DNA of 64,000 nucleotides. It comes from Diphasiastrum complanatum. Taxonomy: Eukaryota > Streptophyta > Lycopodiopsida > Lycopodiales > Lycopodiaceae. Each line of letters begins with the position of its first letter. Within the stretch, counting starts at the first letter, position 1. The DNA lies in contig CM055097.1 of the NCBI GenBank assembly GCA_029204225.1, positions 72,512,758 to 72,576,757 of the forward strand, read 5' to 3'. The translations under genes were made by a program, and so were the position numbers. The notes under the pieces were generated by a model. It made no database searches. It worked only from the letters and a program-made list of their open reading frames with translations, and was not told where the DNA came from. Of the stretch, positions 1-9,541 are shown piece after piece.

Positions 1-850
1 TTTATTATTCCCAAAAATAATCATGTCATCCACATACAATGCTATGACTACAATTTTTTGGGTTCTTCTCAATACATACACGTTATTGCCAGAATGACAT
101 CTAACAAATCCTATCTTCAAGAATAGCTCATCAATTCAAAGGCACCACATACGAGATGACTGCTTTAATCCATAAAGCACTTTTCTCAATCGACATACCT
201 TCCCGCTTCCATCCTCAAAAGCTCCAAACTGTTTCATGAATACTTTCGAGTCCATCAAGTCTCCATTCAAGAAGGACGTTTTTACATTCATTTTCTCTAT
301 TTCCATGTCTTTCATGGTTGCCCATGCCAGCAACATCCTGAGGGAATTCATCTTCATGACCGGGGCAATGTCTCTTGGTAATCTATTCCCTCCACTTGAC
401 TGAATCCCTTTGCAACTAACCTTGCCTTGAACATGTCCACACTTCTGTCTTCTCCTACTTGACTTTGAACACCCATTTCTTTCCTATGGCTTTCCTTCCT
501 AGTGGAAGTTCTACCAGTTCTTATGTGTCACTTGCCTATTGACTTTAACTCTTCCTGCATGGCCTCCTTCCATTGCCTCCATTCCGGACTTTGTTGGGCA
601 TCTAACAAATTCTTTGGTTCGTTGATCTCCTAATTTTGCTGGTATCCCACCAACCCTACTTCAGCATATTGACTGGGTGGTCTCCTTTCCCTACAAGATC
701 TTCTTGGCAATTGTGATACCTGTTCCACAGCTGATTGGTCCCTCTCTGGCTCTAATTTTGCCTCCTATTTTGTGCTCGTTTGTTGGATTTATCTCCTCTA
801 CTCTCCTAAATCCCATGTTAGAGTCTAGTTCAATTCATATCGCTGTAATT
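1..850 (-). mobile_element. Ty1/copia pol fragment (reverse transcriptase and upstream linker), decayed
   Basis: Read on the minus strand, 136-357 encodes the copia RT block ending LYGLKQSSRMW (usual form LYGLKQSPRQW), preceded by an FLNGDL motif. Downstream at about 20-55 a YVDD catalytic motif can be read. Farther upstream (360-700) pieces of the KARLVAKGF and FAPV blocks appear in shifting frames. The fragment has several frameshifts and stops and leaves the window at base 1, so its 3' part is not visible. It is a dead retrotransposon remnant, not a host gene. The upstream limit is approximate because similarity fades into the linker between integrase and RT. Confidence 0.8.
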
Positions 851-911
851 TTACATGCATTGTCATACAGTCTGCAGAAATACTCTATTACAAAAAACAG
901 ACAACCTGACT

Positions 912-1703
912 TGTTGGAGTTGGCCAACTTATCAGGGAAGCCCAACCTGGCCAACTTATCAGGGAGGCCGACTTATCGACTCAACCGACATATCGACTCT
1001 ACCGACATATCGAAGAAGTCCAACTTATCCACTATCCCAACTTAATTGGCCATGATAGTGACTTGCTTGACTCCGAATAGTCGAAGCCTTCTCACGCCCA
1101 CTTCCTGTGCTGTGCAACAACTTGGACAATGACAATAGCAACCACGACGACACAACGACACTATGCCATCTTCTTTGTACACTCATCTACACAAATGTAA
1201 ATTGTATATAGATGACCATTATAATCTAATTAAGTAATTGGATCAATTATGGTGATTTACAGATAGATAGACACTGTGGATGCCTTCATGCATCGATTCT
1301 TTCTTTCAGATTGATTGTCTGTAATAAGCTCATAGCTTTTACAGAGCAAAGTTAGCTTCCTGAGCCCGCGGTTTCATCCGCTATTGTCTTGTGCTCATAG
1401 CATCAATCTGACTTATATTTCTATACATTAATCTGAATCAATCATTGTCTTTTATTGCATTCAGAGTTTTTGTCAGAATTGTATGTGTTGCTACTACGTC
1501 TTCCTGTCTAATTTTTTGCCCTTCCGCTTCCGCAAACAACCACGCAATTAAGTTCTACCTTACTGTTGTGTTCGCCTACTGTTGTTGTAGTGCACGCACC
1601 GAGGGAAATAGTCACCCACTGCCTCTGCACAATAGTAGGATTGTTCCGATCCGATTGTTCAACATGTCCGAGTCCATGGACTCTCCACTATATATCCCCA
1701 ACA
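912..1703 (+). repeat. Copia-type 5' LTR, 792 bp
   Basis: The segment starts TGTTGGAG and ends CCCCAACA, a matching inverted terminus, and is followed without a gap by an initiator-Met primer binding site. That order (TG...CA, then TGGTATCAGAGC) is diagnostic of a plus-strand 5' LTR. Near its start it carries short direct repeats of a CCAACTTATCAGGGA-like unit (926-975). No partner LTR was found, so this is the left end of a truncated element. The base pairs left of it are TGACT; no right-hand duplication is available for comparison. Confidence 0.75.
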
Positions 1704-1715
1704 TGGTATCAGAGC
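1704..1715 (+). other. Primer binding site, initiator-Met tRNA type
   Basis: TGGTATCAGAGC lies directly after the LTR terminus CCAACA. It is complementary to the 3' end of initiator methionine tRNA, the primer used by most plant copia and many gypsy elements. Confidence 0.85.
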
Positions 1716-1719
1716 ATCA

Positions 1720-1990
1720 TGTATGTAAACTCAATAAGCCATTTTATGGCTTGAAGCAATCAACAAGAGCTTGATTTCAGAGGATCAACACATTCCTCAT
1801 CCAACACGGTTTTAACAAGCACTACCGATTCTAATATTTACTTCAAGTCAGTGTAGTATTCTCTCATTATTATCACATTGTATGTCGATGATACGTTGCT
1901 TTTCAGAAACAGTACCGATTAAGTGAAGGATGCTAAACAGATGTCTTCCGAATTTGACATGACTGATCTGGGCAAATCTCACTATTAAAA
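1720..1990 (+). pseudogene. Copia RT remnant fused to the LTR/PBS
   Basis: Only a few bases after the primer site the sequence reads VCKLNKPFYGLKQSTRA in the plus frame (1723-1773), the RT block that normally lies several kilobases downstream of the PBS. A stop follows. A frameshifted YVDD region (about 1878-1893) and an EFDM.DLG-like block (about 1950-1975) come next. Gag, protease, integrase and the first part of RT are therefore deleted. The retained order matches a plus-strand element with a large internal deletion. Confidence 0.7.
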
Positions 1991-2230
1991 TTCATAGAGA
2001 CAGAGCAAGACAATTAATTTATATCAGCATTGGCAAGACTATGCATGCTATAATAACAAAGATTTTGCATCATATCTCCATGCTTGATTACCATGCTAAT
2101 CTCAGATCCGATGAGGCTAAATACTTCATTATGGAGGTAAGTTTCCTTAGAGGATGATTCACTTACTCTCACTCTCTCAGTTGCTCCTCTTCCTGCTTGG
2201 TTTGAGGACATTGGTCCTTTGACAATTGTA
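1991..2230. other. Unassigned stretch
   Basis: An open frame of 65 codons runs on the minus strand (2014-2211), but it lacks recognisable motifs and lies between two retroelement remnants. I see no supported gene here. Confidence 0.3.
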
Positions 2231-2861
2231 GGTCTGGATCCATCGGTGAGTGAGCTAATTTACAATTGATTAGAGTATATTTGATAAGAGTATTGTGAAT
2301 ATATCTCTCTCTATCACTTTGTACTTTCAAGACCTGTTTTCCACGTTAAGAAGGTCTAAAATCAGCCTAGATTAATTAGTTATCATGAATCAAATCCAAA
2401 ACTAATTTGTGGCAAGTGATCTTGGTAGGTTATCCTAGGATTTGCATAGAAAATCACATCAAACTAACACCAGATAAAATTACAGTAATCCAATGAATAT
2501 AGATCTAGCCTCAGTGAAGCCGACGAATTCTAAGACAAAGATTTGGGTGAGAAATAAGGGATTTTGACAGTATATCAAGCTATTTTCTCATAATCGAACC
2601 GTGGTCAGAATTCATGGAGGTGATAAAATGAAAGATCAGGGTCTGTTAGGGCTGCAGACAGACTGCTGAATTTTGATATAATTCTGGTTCAGAGTTTCCC
2701 ACATGTGTGAACAATATGGATTTTGATCCATAAGAAGTTTCGAATCAAATTCCCTCACCAATTCCAGGATATCCGCTCGCCCTTCCAATACTAGCTTTTT
2801 GCACCAAAAACCTGCTAAAATTGGATTAGTTTTAAACACTGATCAATAGCCTTGTACTTGA
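2231..2861 (-). mobile_element. Copia 5' leader (untranslated region), minus strand
   Basis: This AT-rich stretch lies on the gag side of a minus-strand primer site (2862-2872), where a copia leader belongs. It includes a CCCACATGTGTGAAC motif (about 2698-2713) of the kind seen in other copia leaders and LTRs in this window. An open frame at 2636-2839 is probably fortuitous. No gag start was found at its left edge, so the element is broken there. Confidence 0.45.
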
Positions 2862-2872
2862 CTCTGATACCA
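2862..2872 (-). other. Primer binding site (minus strand), initiator-Met type
   Basis: CTCTGATACCA on the plus strand is the complement of TGGTATCAGAG. It abuts the LTR end at 2873, defining a minus-strand element. Confidence 0.8.
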
Positions 2873-3035
2873 TGTGAAAAGTATAGTACTAAGGACCATA
2901 AATGGATTTTTGAATGATCCACAAGGTTGATTTTGTGCTTGTTAAATAATCTATCAGATACTAGTCATCAAAAAACAATATCTAGTTTAGCAGCTTGCTA
3001 GAAAACAAGTAGATACAATTAGAAACTTGATCATC
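2873..3035 (-). repeat. LTR 3' end fragment, inverted copy of 5163-5326
   Basis: About 160 bases beginning TGTGAAAAGTA match the reverse complement of the last 160 bases of the LTR at 4404-5326 at roughly 85-90% by eye. The fragment stops abruptly where plus-strand RT coding sequence starts (about 3027-3035). It is the U5 end of a minus-strand LTR, joined head to head to a plus-strand element of the same family. Confidence 0.75.
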
Positions 3036-4298
3036 ACAAATGCATTCCTCAATGGTTATTTGGAGGAAGAGATCTACATGAGGCAACCCGAGGGCTTCAT
3101 CAAGGCAAAGCATGAAGGAAAGGTATGTTTCTTGAAGAAGAGCTTGTATGGGCTCAAACAAGCACCTAGAGCATGGTACTCTAGGCTAAACTCTTTTCTC
3201 ATTTCCATCAATTTTGTAATGAGTGCTTATGGTCCATCATTGTACATAAAATCTTATGATGGCAAGATCATTATTCTTGTTTTGTATGTAGATGACATTA
3301 TCTTGAGTGGTAATGATCTAGATGGAATTAGAGATGTAAAAATTGCTTTGGCAAAAGAGTTTAAGATGGTAGATCTTGACCTATTAAGCTTCATTCTTGG
3401 AATAGAGGTTATTAGAGGATGTGACTTTAGCTTTATTTGTCAGTATAAATATGCTACATCCATCCTAGATAGATTTGGAATGAAGAATTGTAAAGGCATT
3501 GAGACACCAATGGAGCAACACATAAAAGCATCTATTGATGGTGATGAAGCATCCTGTGAGGACATCACATTATATAGGCTTATTGGCTCCTTGATTTATT
3601 TAACTATAACTAGACTTGATCTTAGTTATAGTGTTGGAAAGTTAAGCCGATTCATGCAAAGTCCTCTAGTTCTACATTGGAAGATGGCCAAAAGAGTTAT
3701 TAGATACATTTCATCTACTAAGAATTTTGGCATTTTGTATAGAGGGACTAATCTTGGCTTAAGAGCCTATAGTGACTCAGATTTTTTAGGTGACAAAGTG
3801 GATAGAAGATCAACAAGTGCTTTTTCCATCTTTCTATGTGATGGAATAGTATCATGGCTTTCCAAAAAGCAAGATACCATCTCCTTATCTTCCACAGAAT
3901 CCGAGTACAAGGCCTTGACGCCAACATGCAAGGAGGTCTTGTGGCTCAAAAGGCTATTGGTGGAGCTTCATGTCATGGAGGAGGAGATCCCTATCATCTA
4001 TTGTGACAACCAATCAGCCCAATCACTTGCAACTAATTCTACATTTCATGCAAGGAGCAAACACATTGAGATTGCTCATCATTTCGTGAGGGAGAAAGTG
4101 CAAGCCAAAGAGATCAAGCTCCAACACGTGTCATCATCAAGTTGCTTGGTTGATTTGTTTACTAAGTCTTTACCTAAAGATTCATTTTTCAAGCTTAGAT
4201 CTTCAATTGGAGTGATTGATAAAAGTATTGTGGTTTCCAAGGCTAGATTTGAGGAGGAGTGTGAAAAATTGCCTACATTGGCAAATCTAGCCATGTAG
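3027..4298 (+). pseudogene. Copia reverse transcriptase and RNase H, 5'-truncated
   Basis: A 423-codon open frame encodes the C-terminal half of a copia polyprotein. It starts inside RT at the block reading NAFLNGYLEEEIYMRQPEGF, followed by LYGLKQAPRAWY (about residues 41-52), an intact YVDD catalytic motif (about residue 87) and the RT connection. RNase H follows with AYSDSDFLGD (about residue 248), STESEYKAL and IYCDNQSAQ acidic sites. The end is a natural polyprotein C-terminus about 100 bases before the polypurine tract. Gag, protease, integrase and the first part of RT are missing, replaced by an inverted LTR piece. The first ATG is fortuitous. Closest relative in the window: the element at 58.6-63 kb. 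Confidence 0.9.
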
Positions 4299-4390
4299 AA
4301 TATTGTATATTTTGTCAACAGTTTTTGTTAGACACTTGAATGGCCAAAGTGCCACTTGTCAATCCACACCTAATGTAGGTTAACACGAGT

Positions 4391-4403
4391 CAAGAGGAGT
4401 GGT
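4391..4403 (+). other. Polypurine tract
   Basis: The run CAAGAGGAGTGGT lies just upstream of the inferred LTR start TGTGTCC. Position and composition fit the plus-strand primer of an LTR retrotransposon. Confidence 0.55.
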
Positions 4404-5326
4404 TGTGTCCATTTGGTAGTGATTCCTACTCTGTCATTAAAGGAGTTCTAAATCCAAAAAAGACCCTTTGTAAAGATTCTTTTTATATTTTTTCTCAATT
4501 TTTTCTTACACATGGACCAATCAAAACACTCAAATTTAAAATCTACGTAACGTAACTTTTTGAGTCCACATTTTGATTCCATACTAAAAATGGCATAACT
4601 TTTTAGTGGTAAGTCCGAATTTAGTGGAGTTTGGTGCATTGGCAAGCGCTCAAAAGGGCTTTCCAATGATCTATTACATGACATACTTCTGAGCTACGAT
4701 TAAAAAGTTATGGCAAGTCAAAAGTATTAGTGTTATAATATCTTAATAATAAAAAAGACATCTTGCACGAATTCTTAAAGGGTCTTTTTGGAACTCAAAA
4801 CTCCTCTAATGAGGATCTAGACCATGATTTATGATGAGATTTGTACCTACCATGCACCTACCAAGCATGACTCTTGATCTAGGCTAGGGTTTTCACTTTA
4901 GGGCAAGAGAGTTGAGTCTACTTCCTTATTACATGCTGGATTTTCACCTAACTTTGCAAAGGAAGTGTCTTTTACTATGTATTTCCATTCTCCATAGTGA
5001 GGAGATAGAAACTTTTTGGAGCCTCAAGGAGAAACTCAGATTTTCTCTCTATGTATTGTGATTGTGATTGATTCCAATGAAACCTAACTCTAGCACACTT
5101 CAAACTCTGTCTACAGGCCATACTACAGCCTGATCTTCACACTTGGAAACTCGGATTATAGTTTATGATCAAGTTTTTGATTGTCTCTACTTGTTTTCTA
5201 TCAAGCTGCTAAACTAGATCTTGTTTTTTGATGACTAGTATCTGATAGATTGTTTAACAAGCATATAATCAACCTTTTGGATCATTCAAAGATCCATTTA
5301 TGGAACTTAGTATTGTACTTTTCACA
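4404..5326 (+). repeat. Copia 3' LTR, about 923 bp
   Basis: It starts TGTG after a purine tract and ends TTTTCACA at 5326, giving TG...CA termini. Its last 160 bases recur inverted at 2873-3035, next to a genuine primer site, which confirms that 5326 is an LTR end. The following bases (TATTGTACC...) belong to an unrelated gypsy integrase. The start position is inferred and may be off by a few bases. Confidence 0.65.
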
Positions 5327-6117
5327 TATTGTACCAAATGGGCTGAAGCAAGAGCTGTCCGCAATGCTGACGCCCGTTCTACCGCAAAATTTCTCTATGA
5401 ACATGTTATCATTCATTTAGGATGTCCTCTAGAACTTATCAGCGATAGGGGTACACATTTTCTTAACTCTGTCATTGGCTATCTACTTTCCAAATTTTTT
5501 GTGGTACATCGCAAAAGTTTCCCGTATTATCCACGATGCAATGGCTAGGCGGAATCCACAAACAAAATCTTATGTGGCGTTCTCACCAAAACCGTCGAGT
5601 CCAACCGATCCGATTGGGAACGAAAACTTCATGTTGCTCTATGGGCCTACCACACTACCCCGAAGCGAGCCACATGCTTAACCCCTTTCAACTAGTATAT
5701 GGCCAAGAAGCCATTATGCCTATAGAATTCCATATTCCATCCCTTCAGGTAGCCTATAATCTTGAGCTAGACAATCGACAGATCCTAGCAAACAAGTTAT
5801 TTCATTTGGAACAACTGTGTGAAACACGTTGGATTAGCATCCATGCTCAACAAGTCCACAAACGTCGTTAAAAGACATGGCATGATCGATCCTTGAAACT
5901 CAAAGAATTCCAGGTCGGAGATAAGATCCTATTATACCAAGCCAAAGCATTTAAAGGAAAACTCAAATTTTCTGGCCAAGGACCTTATATCATTCAGAAG
6001 ATATTTGCCTCTAGATACGTACAACTCCAAATCTTATAAGGCGATATTTTAGACATTGTGGTCAATGGGAGCAGACTGAGAAAGTACAATGAGCCATGTT
6101 TTTATCTTGATATGTAT
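5327..6117 (+). pseudogene. Gypsy integrase remnant, Athila/Tat-like
   Basis: Plus-strand translation gives the integrase core TKWAEARAVRNADA..., then GCPLELISDRGTHFLN (second catalytic Asp) and PRCNGxAEST (catalytic Glu block), with a stop inside the last. The reading frame then shifts (5536-5871) through TPFQLVYGQEAIMPIEF. The C-terminal part reads KTWHDRSLKLKEFQVGDKIL and VNGSRLRKYNEPCF, stopping near 6117. The VNG.RLRKY ending and the lack of a chromodomain suit the Athila/Tat side of plant gypsy elements. Two or more disabling mutations are visible. The N-terminal zinc finger and RT are missing, cut off by the copia LTR at 5326. Confidence 0.8.
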
Positions 6118-6770
6118 TAGTTGCTTTATTTCCTGATTTTTCTTCTTTAATTCTATTTTCAGCCTGTTTGCATTTTCAACAATTTTTTGTTGGGTTTTCT
6201 TGTTTCAAAACATCAAGATATCATCAGATCAGACATACAATCAATTTTTTTCCTGTGAAAACCACAAGAATCATTAATCTCAAAAAAATTGTCTCACAAC
6301 CATATCAGATAGAATTCGCCCAACTTCTTTTTTGGTATGCACAATTCATTTTCAACTCCACAGATTCTATCTTAGAGACAAGCTTTTGCATCAGATCCTC
6401 ACCGACAGAATTCGTAGATAATTCGTTGAGCCTCAAAATCATTTTCACGATTTTTCTGTCATCTTCGCAAATTTGATCAGACCAATTTTGTACTGTTAGC
6501 CATTTTTACTCATTTTTGTTCAAAAAAATCACTTACAAAAATTCGTCGGCCCTCAAAACAGTGCCTCGGAATTCATGAACCTCACTAGAAAATCGTGGAC
6601 AATGAGGACAAATTTTGGGAGAAATTGCAAATTCATGTAAAAAAAAAAAGTCTATATATAGGCCTCCACCATCCTCTCCACGAGTTCATTCTAGATTCCT
6701 GCTCTCGAGTTCATGCTGAAATTTTTCAGAATTTTCAAAACTTTTAGAACAATCTAGAATCACTGCTACC
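6118..6770 (+). other. AT-rich spacer after integrase, promoter-like at its end
   Basis: No coding sequence is recognised over about 650 bases that follow the integrase end in the same orientation. The right part contains a T/A-rich run and the TATATATA box listed separately. In Athila/Tat elements a long region lies between integrase and the 3' LTR, which may be what this is. Confidence 0.4.
6651..6661 (+). promoter_or_regulatory. TATA box candidate
   Basis: CTATATATAGG lies about 115 bases upstream of the ATG at 6771, a normal plant TATA-to-ATG distance. It could be the promoter of the ORF that follows. Confidence 0.4.
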
Positions 6771-7235
6771 ATGGCTTCTCACGACTTGTCACTCTCCCTT
6801 CTTTGTCGCAAGGCCCCTAAGCCTTATTCGGGCGATATCTTCTTGATTTCCATCAAGAATTATGCTGAGCAACTTATCCTAGCCAAGGATATTCTTACCA
6901 ACCTTGGCTTTGATCTGACATACTTCACTGATCAGCAGAACAAGAGTTTGATCCGAGCTACCTACTCAACTTATTCAGATGAGTTCCAGACCTTTCGGAT
7001 CATGTCTAAGGGTGCCAGTTCTACCATCGTCAACATCTCCCCAGAGCATTTACAAAGAATTGGATTTCCTAACCTGGGCGAGACAATCCATGGCAAGGGT
7101 ACTAGTTACTATGCCAAGTATTTCACCAAGTTTCTGATGGACGATGGAAAAACAATTGTCCAAACCAACGACGGGAGCACTATTCGCCTCATCACAGATC
7201 CTAAGCTTCGGTGGCCCTCAATTTGCTCCATATAA
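6771..7235 (+). CDS. Unknown ORF, 154 codons, probably truncated at its 3' end
   Basis: The ATG is in a strong plant context (CTACCATGGC) and lies downstream of a TATA box. The product begins MASHDLSLSLLCRKAPKP and contains no motif I recognise: no zinc finger, no membrane segment and no retroelement catalytic site. The last residues are fortuitous, because near 7225-7245 the DNA switches to a minus-strand copia fragment, so the true C-terminus is lost. It may be the extra 3' ORF of the Athila/Tat-like remnant to its left, since it has the same orientation and lies between integrase and the expected 3' LTR. A captured or novel gene is the alternative. Confidence 0.45.
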   Translation: MASHDLSLSLLCRKAPKPYSGDIFLISIKNYAEQLILAKDILTNLGFDLTYFTDQQNKSLIRATYSTYSDEFQTFRIMSKGASSTIVNISPEHLQRIGFPNLGETIHGKGTSYYAKYFTKFLMDDGKTIVQTNDGSTIRLITDPKLRWPSICSI

Positions 7236-7600
7236 ACTTCCTTATCCAATTAGCCATTCAAGAAAGCATCAGTGACATCCATTTTGAAACACATTCCAGC
7301 CACTTAAGGCTATAAAAAAGATAGGGACATGACGTGTTAATATTTTTTCCAAGGGGTGCAAAAACTATCCTCATAATCAATGCCATACCTTTGAGCCCAT
7401 AGCCCTTGCCATCAATCTTGTCTTGTACATGTTAGTGCTCCCATCTAGATTTTGTTTCACTTTGTGTATCCACTTGCAACCAATTTCTCTCTTGTCTTGA
7501 AGAGTCTCTACAAGATTTAAAATATAATTTTTCATTAAAACACCATACTCTACAAATTTCATGGCATCATACCATCTGGCCCTTGTACATGCATATTCAT
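7236..7600 (-). pseudogene. Copia RT N-terminal fragment
   Basis: Minus-strand translation gives ARWYDAMKFVEYGVLMKN and IGCKWIHKVKQNLDGSTNMYKTRL (interrupted here for length), the linker and first RT block of copia elements. At the left edge an MDVTDAFLNG-like block follows in another frame (about 7236-7265). Between them a deletion or frameshift removes the KGF and FAPVA blocks. It belongs to the same minus-strand element as the primer site at 8143-8154. Confidence 0.7.
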
Positions 7601-8142
7601 AGAAACTAAGTTCACCTAGTTGATGAATGGAAGACATCAGGAGAGAAGAATCCATACGGGGTATCGGCAGTCCAGATGGCAAGAGACATCAAGGTTACTT
7701 CAATCAAAGCTTTGGGGAAGATCAGAACGATCGTCGTAGGTGGATTCCAGGGAGTATTTAAGGAAAAGCTTGCAATTTTGGTGGTTTCGGGGAAATCATC
7801 GATGGTGGCCTCATAATTCATTGTGTAGATAGCTGTTTGGCGCAACAGGGCTTTCATGGGTATGCAAAGAGCAGTGACAGAGAGCCATAACAATTTACAG
7901 GAGACAATTGGGTGGAAAACAGAGAAAATTTGGAAAATTTCCAATTTTGTGGGGTGTTGACGGATTTATGAGAAAATCGACTTGTTTGCAGTCAATACCG
8001 CATTAATTGGAGAACTATAAATTGGTTCTAAACACCTGAGGGAGGGCGACCTCATTGGTGTAGGAGACAACACTCTATTTTTCCTGGTGAAAGACGCTAT
8101 CTCATAGCTCCACCAGATCGTGCATTCTTGCATCACCCTGCC
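7601..8142 (-). mobile_element. Copia leader/gag-side remnant
   Basis: The stretch lies between the RT fragment and the primer site of the same minus-strand element. Integrase, protease and most of gag are gone. Open frames at 7612-7944 and 7966-8208 (minus) show no gag motif, and the second runs over the primer site, so I do not call genes. Confidence 0.4.
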
Positions 8143-8154
8143 GCTTTGATACCA
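8143..8154 (-). other. Primer binding site (minus strand), initiator-Met type with one change
   Basis: GCTTTGATACCA is the complement of TGGTATCAAAGC, one base from the usual TGGTATCAGAGC. The LTR end TTTTAACA (minus strand) abuts it. Confidence 0.75.
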
Positions 8155-8606
8155 TGTTAAAATCCTATTAGGATCTAGTGCAGTATGCAGATCACACATT
8201 ATAATCAACTAATCCTAAACCACAAGATCAAGCTTACTTTTCTATCTCTCTCTCTTTTTCTCGCAAAAAAACATAACAAGATTCAAATCAAACAACTAGC
8301 AAATCCAATAATATCAAGATCACAATAAAACATGAGAGATGGAGCAAGAAAAAAGAGCAAGGACATTCAATTGCAAATTGGTAGAGTTTTCACCTTCTTG
8401 ATTGAACATAAGAAATGAATTACAAAGTACCACTATATATAGTGGATTTTAGGGCACTTGGCCTTAATTCTTATTGGCCAAATTTTACCTTTTTTTTTTT
8501 GAATTTGAATTTGAGGGAGAACCCACTAACTTGACTAATAGGCCTTGTGACATTTCATTTCTGCAATTTGGCCTAAAGTCCTTTTATTAACTTCTAATCA
8601 ATCAAA
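8155..8606 (-). repeat. Copia 5' LTR, split by a solo LTR
   Basis: On the minus strand this ends TTTTAACA next to the primer site. It carries a TATATATA core at about 8444-8452 within a CCACTATATATAGTGG palindrome, a likely TATA box, roughly 290 bases before the LTR end. The LTR is interrupted at 8606 by an inserted solo LTR (8607-9536, TSD TCAAA). Its remainder should resume at 9542, but I could not find its other terminus. Confidence 0.6.
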
Positions 8607-9536
8607 TGTAGGAAAAATAGTAATTATTCTTCCATAGGAAACACAATGAAAGTTTGAATAAATCAAACTAATATCAGTGTCTTCAATTGGGTCCGTATCT
8701 GATCTATTCATTAATAGAACAATATTAGCTCTGATTGAATATGCGTGCGAAAATTATATGCAAAAGTAAGAGACAAATTAAGACAATTTTTAGACAATAA
8801 GAAACTATTGATCAAAAACGAATTTTTATAACTCTGAATCTGAATCATCAATATACATCTCTTACTGTCTTATCTCGCTGTTGTTCTCTGATTGAGTGAG
8901 TTACAACGAGTAGTGCACATGTATTTATATTGCTACAGGACAGGTCTTTTGGCCTTTCAATGCTGTAATAGTAGATATCTAACCGTTTATGACGGTTGAT
9001 ATTCAAATAGACGTTTGGTTTCCAGGGTCGAATAAATTCTGTTCACAAATTATTCGCGACAGTCCATCTCTTCGTCTCAGTTTTGTGTTTCACAAATTAT
9101 TTGTGACACTTGTCTCTTCGCGACATTTTCGTCTTTCGCGAATTGTTCACGACAGATGACAACTTTGAGTTTTAAGAAGAAATTCAGAATATTTTCGCAA
9201 ACTGTTCATGATAGGTGAGCTTGGAGAAAAATCTAGAAGATTTCGTGACAATTTCGCGACATCTGAGGTTTGAACAAGAAACAAAATATTCTACGACAAG
9301 ATTTTGTTCACGAATTTTTCGAGCTTCAACAAGAAAGCCACGAGCTTCTACAAGAAACTATTTCGCGAATCTTTTGAGTTGACTGCAAGATAAATTTCGT
9401 GAATGCTTCGCGAATCTTTCGAGTTGGTCACGAATAGAAATGTTTCGAGGTTGTGTTTGTTTGTTTCTCATTCTTTTTCAAGTAAATTGCGCGCTTTGTT
9501 AGTAGAATCAAGATCTGTCTGATCAGGTGTTCTACA
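8607..9536 (-). repeat. Solo LTR, family shared with 43563-44467; TSD TCAAA
   Basis: The 930-bp unit starts TGTAGGA and ends TTCTACA, and is flanked by identical 5-bp duplications TCAAA (8602-8606 and 9537-9541). A second copy with the same termini lies at 43563-44467. No internal domain remains, so it formed by LTR-LTR recombination. Orientation is inferred as minus because TATAAATA on that strand (plus 8924-8935 region) sits downstream of a region dense in TTCGCGAA-like motifs, which would then be U3. Confidence 0.85.
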
Positions 9537-9541
9537 TCAAA

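Noticed and set aside
677-1055. Plus-strand frames of 122 and 66 codons
   Set aside because: They overlap the antisense side of a copia linker and run into the LTR at 912; no motif supports translation.
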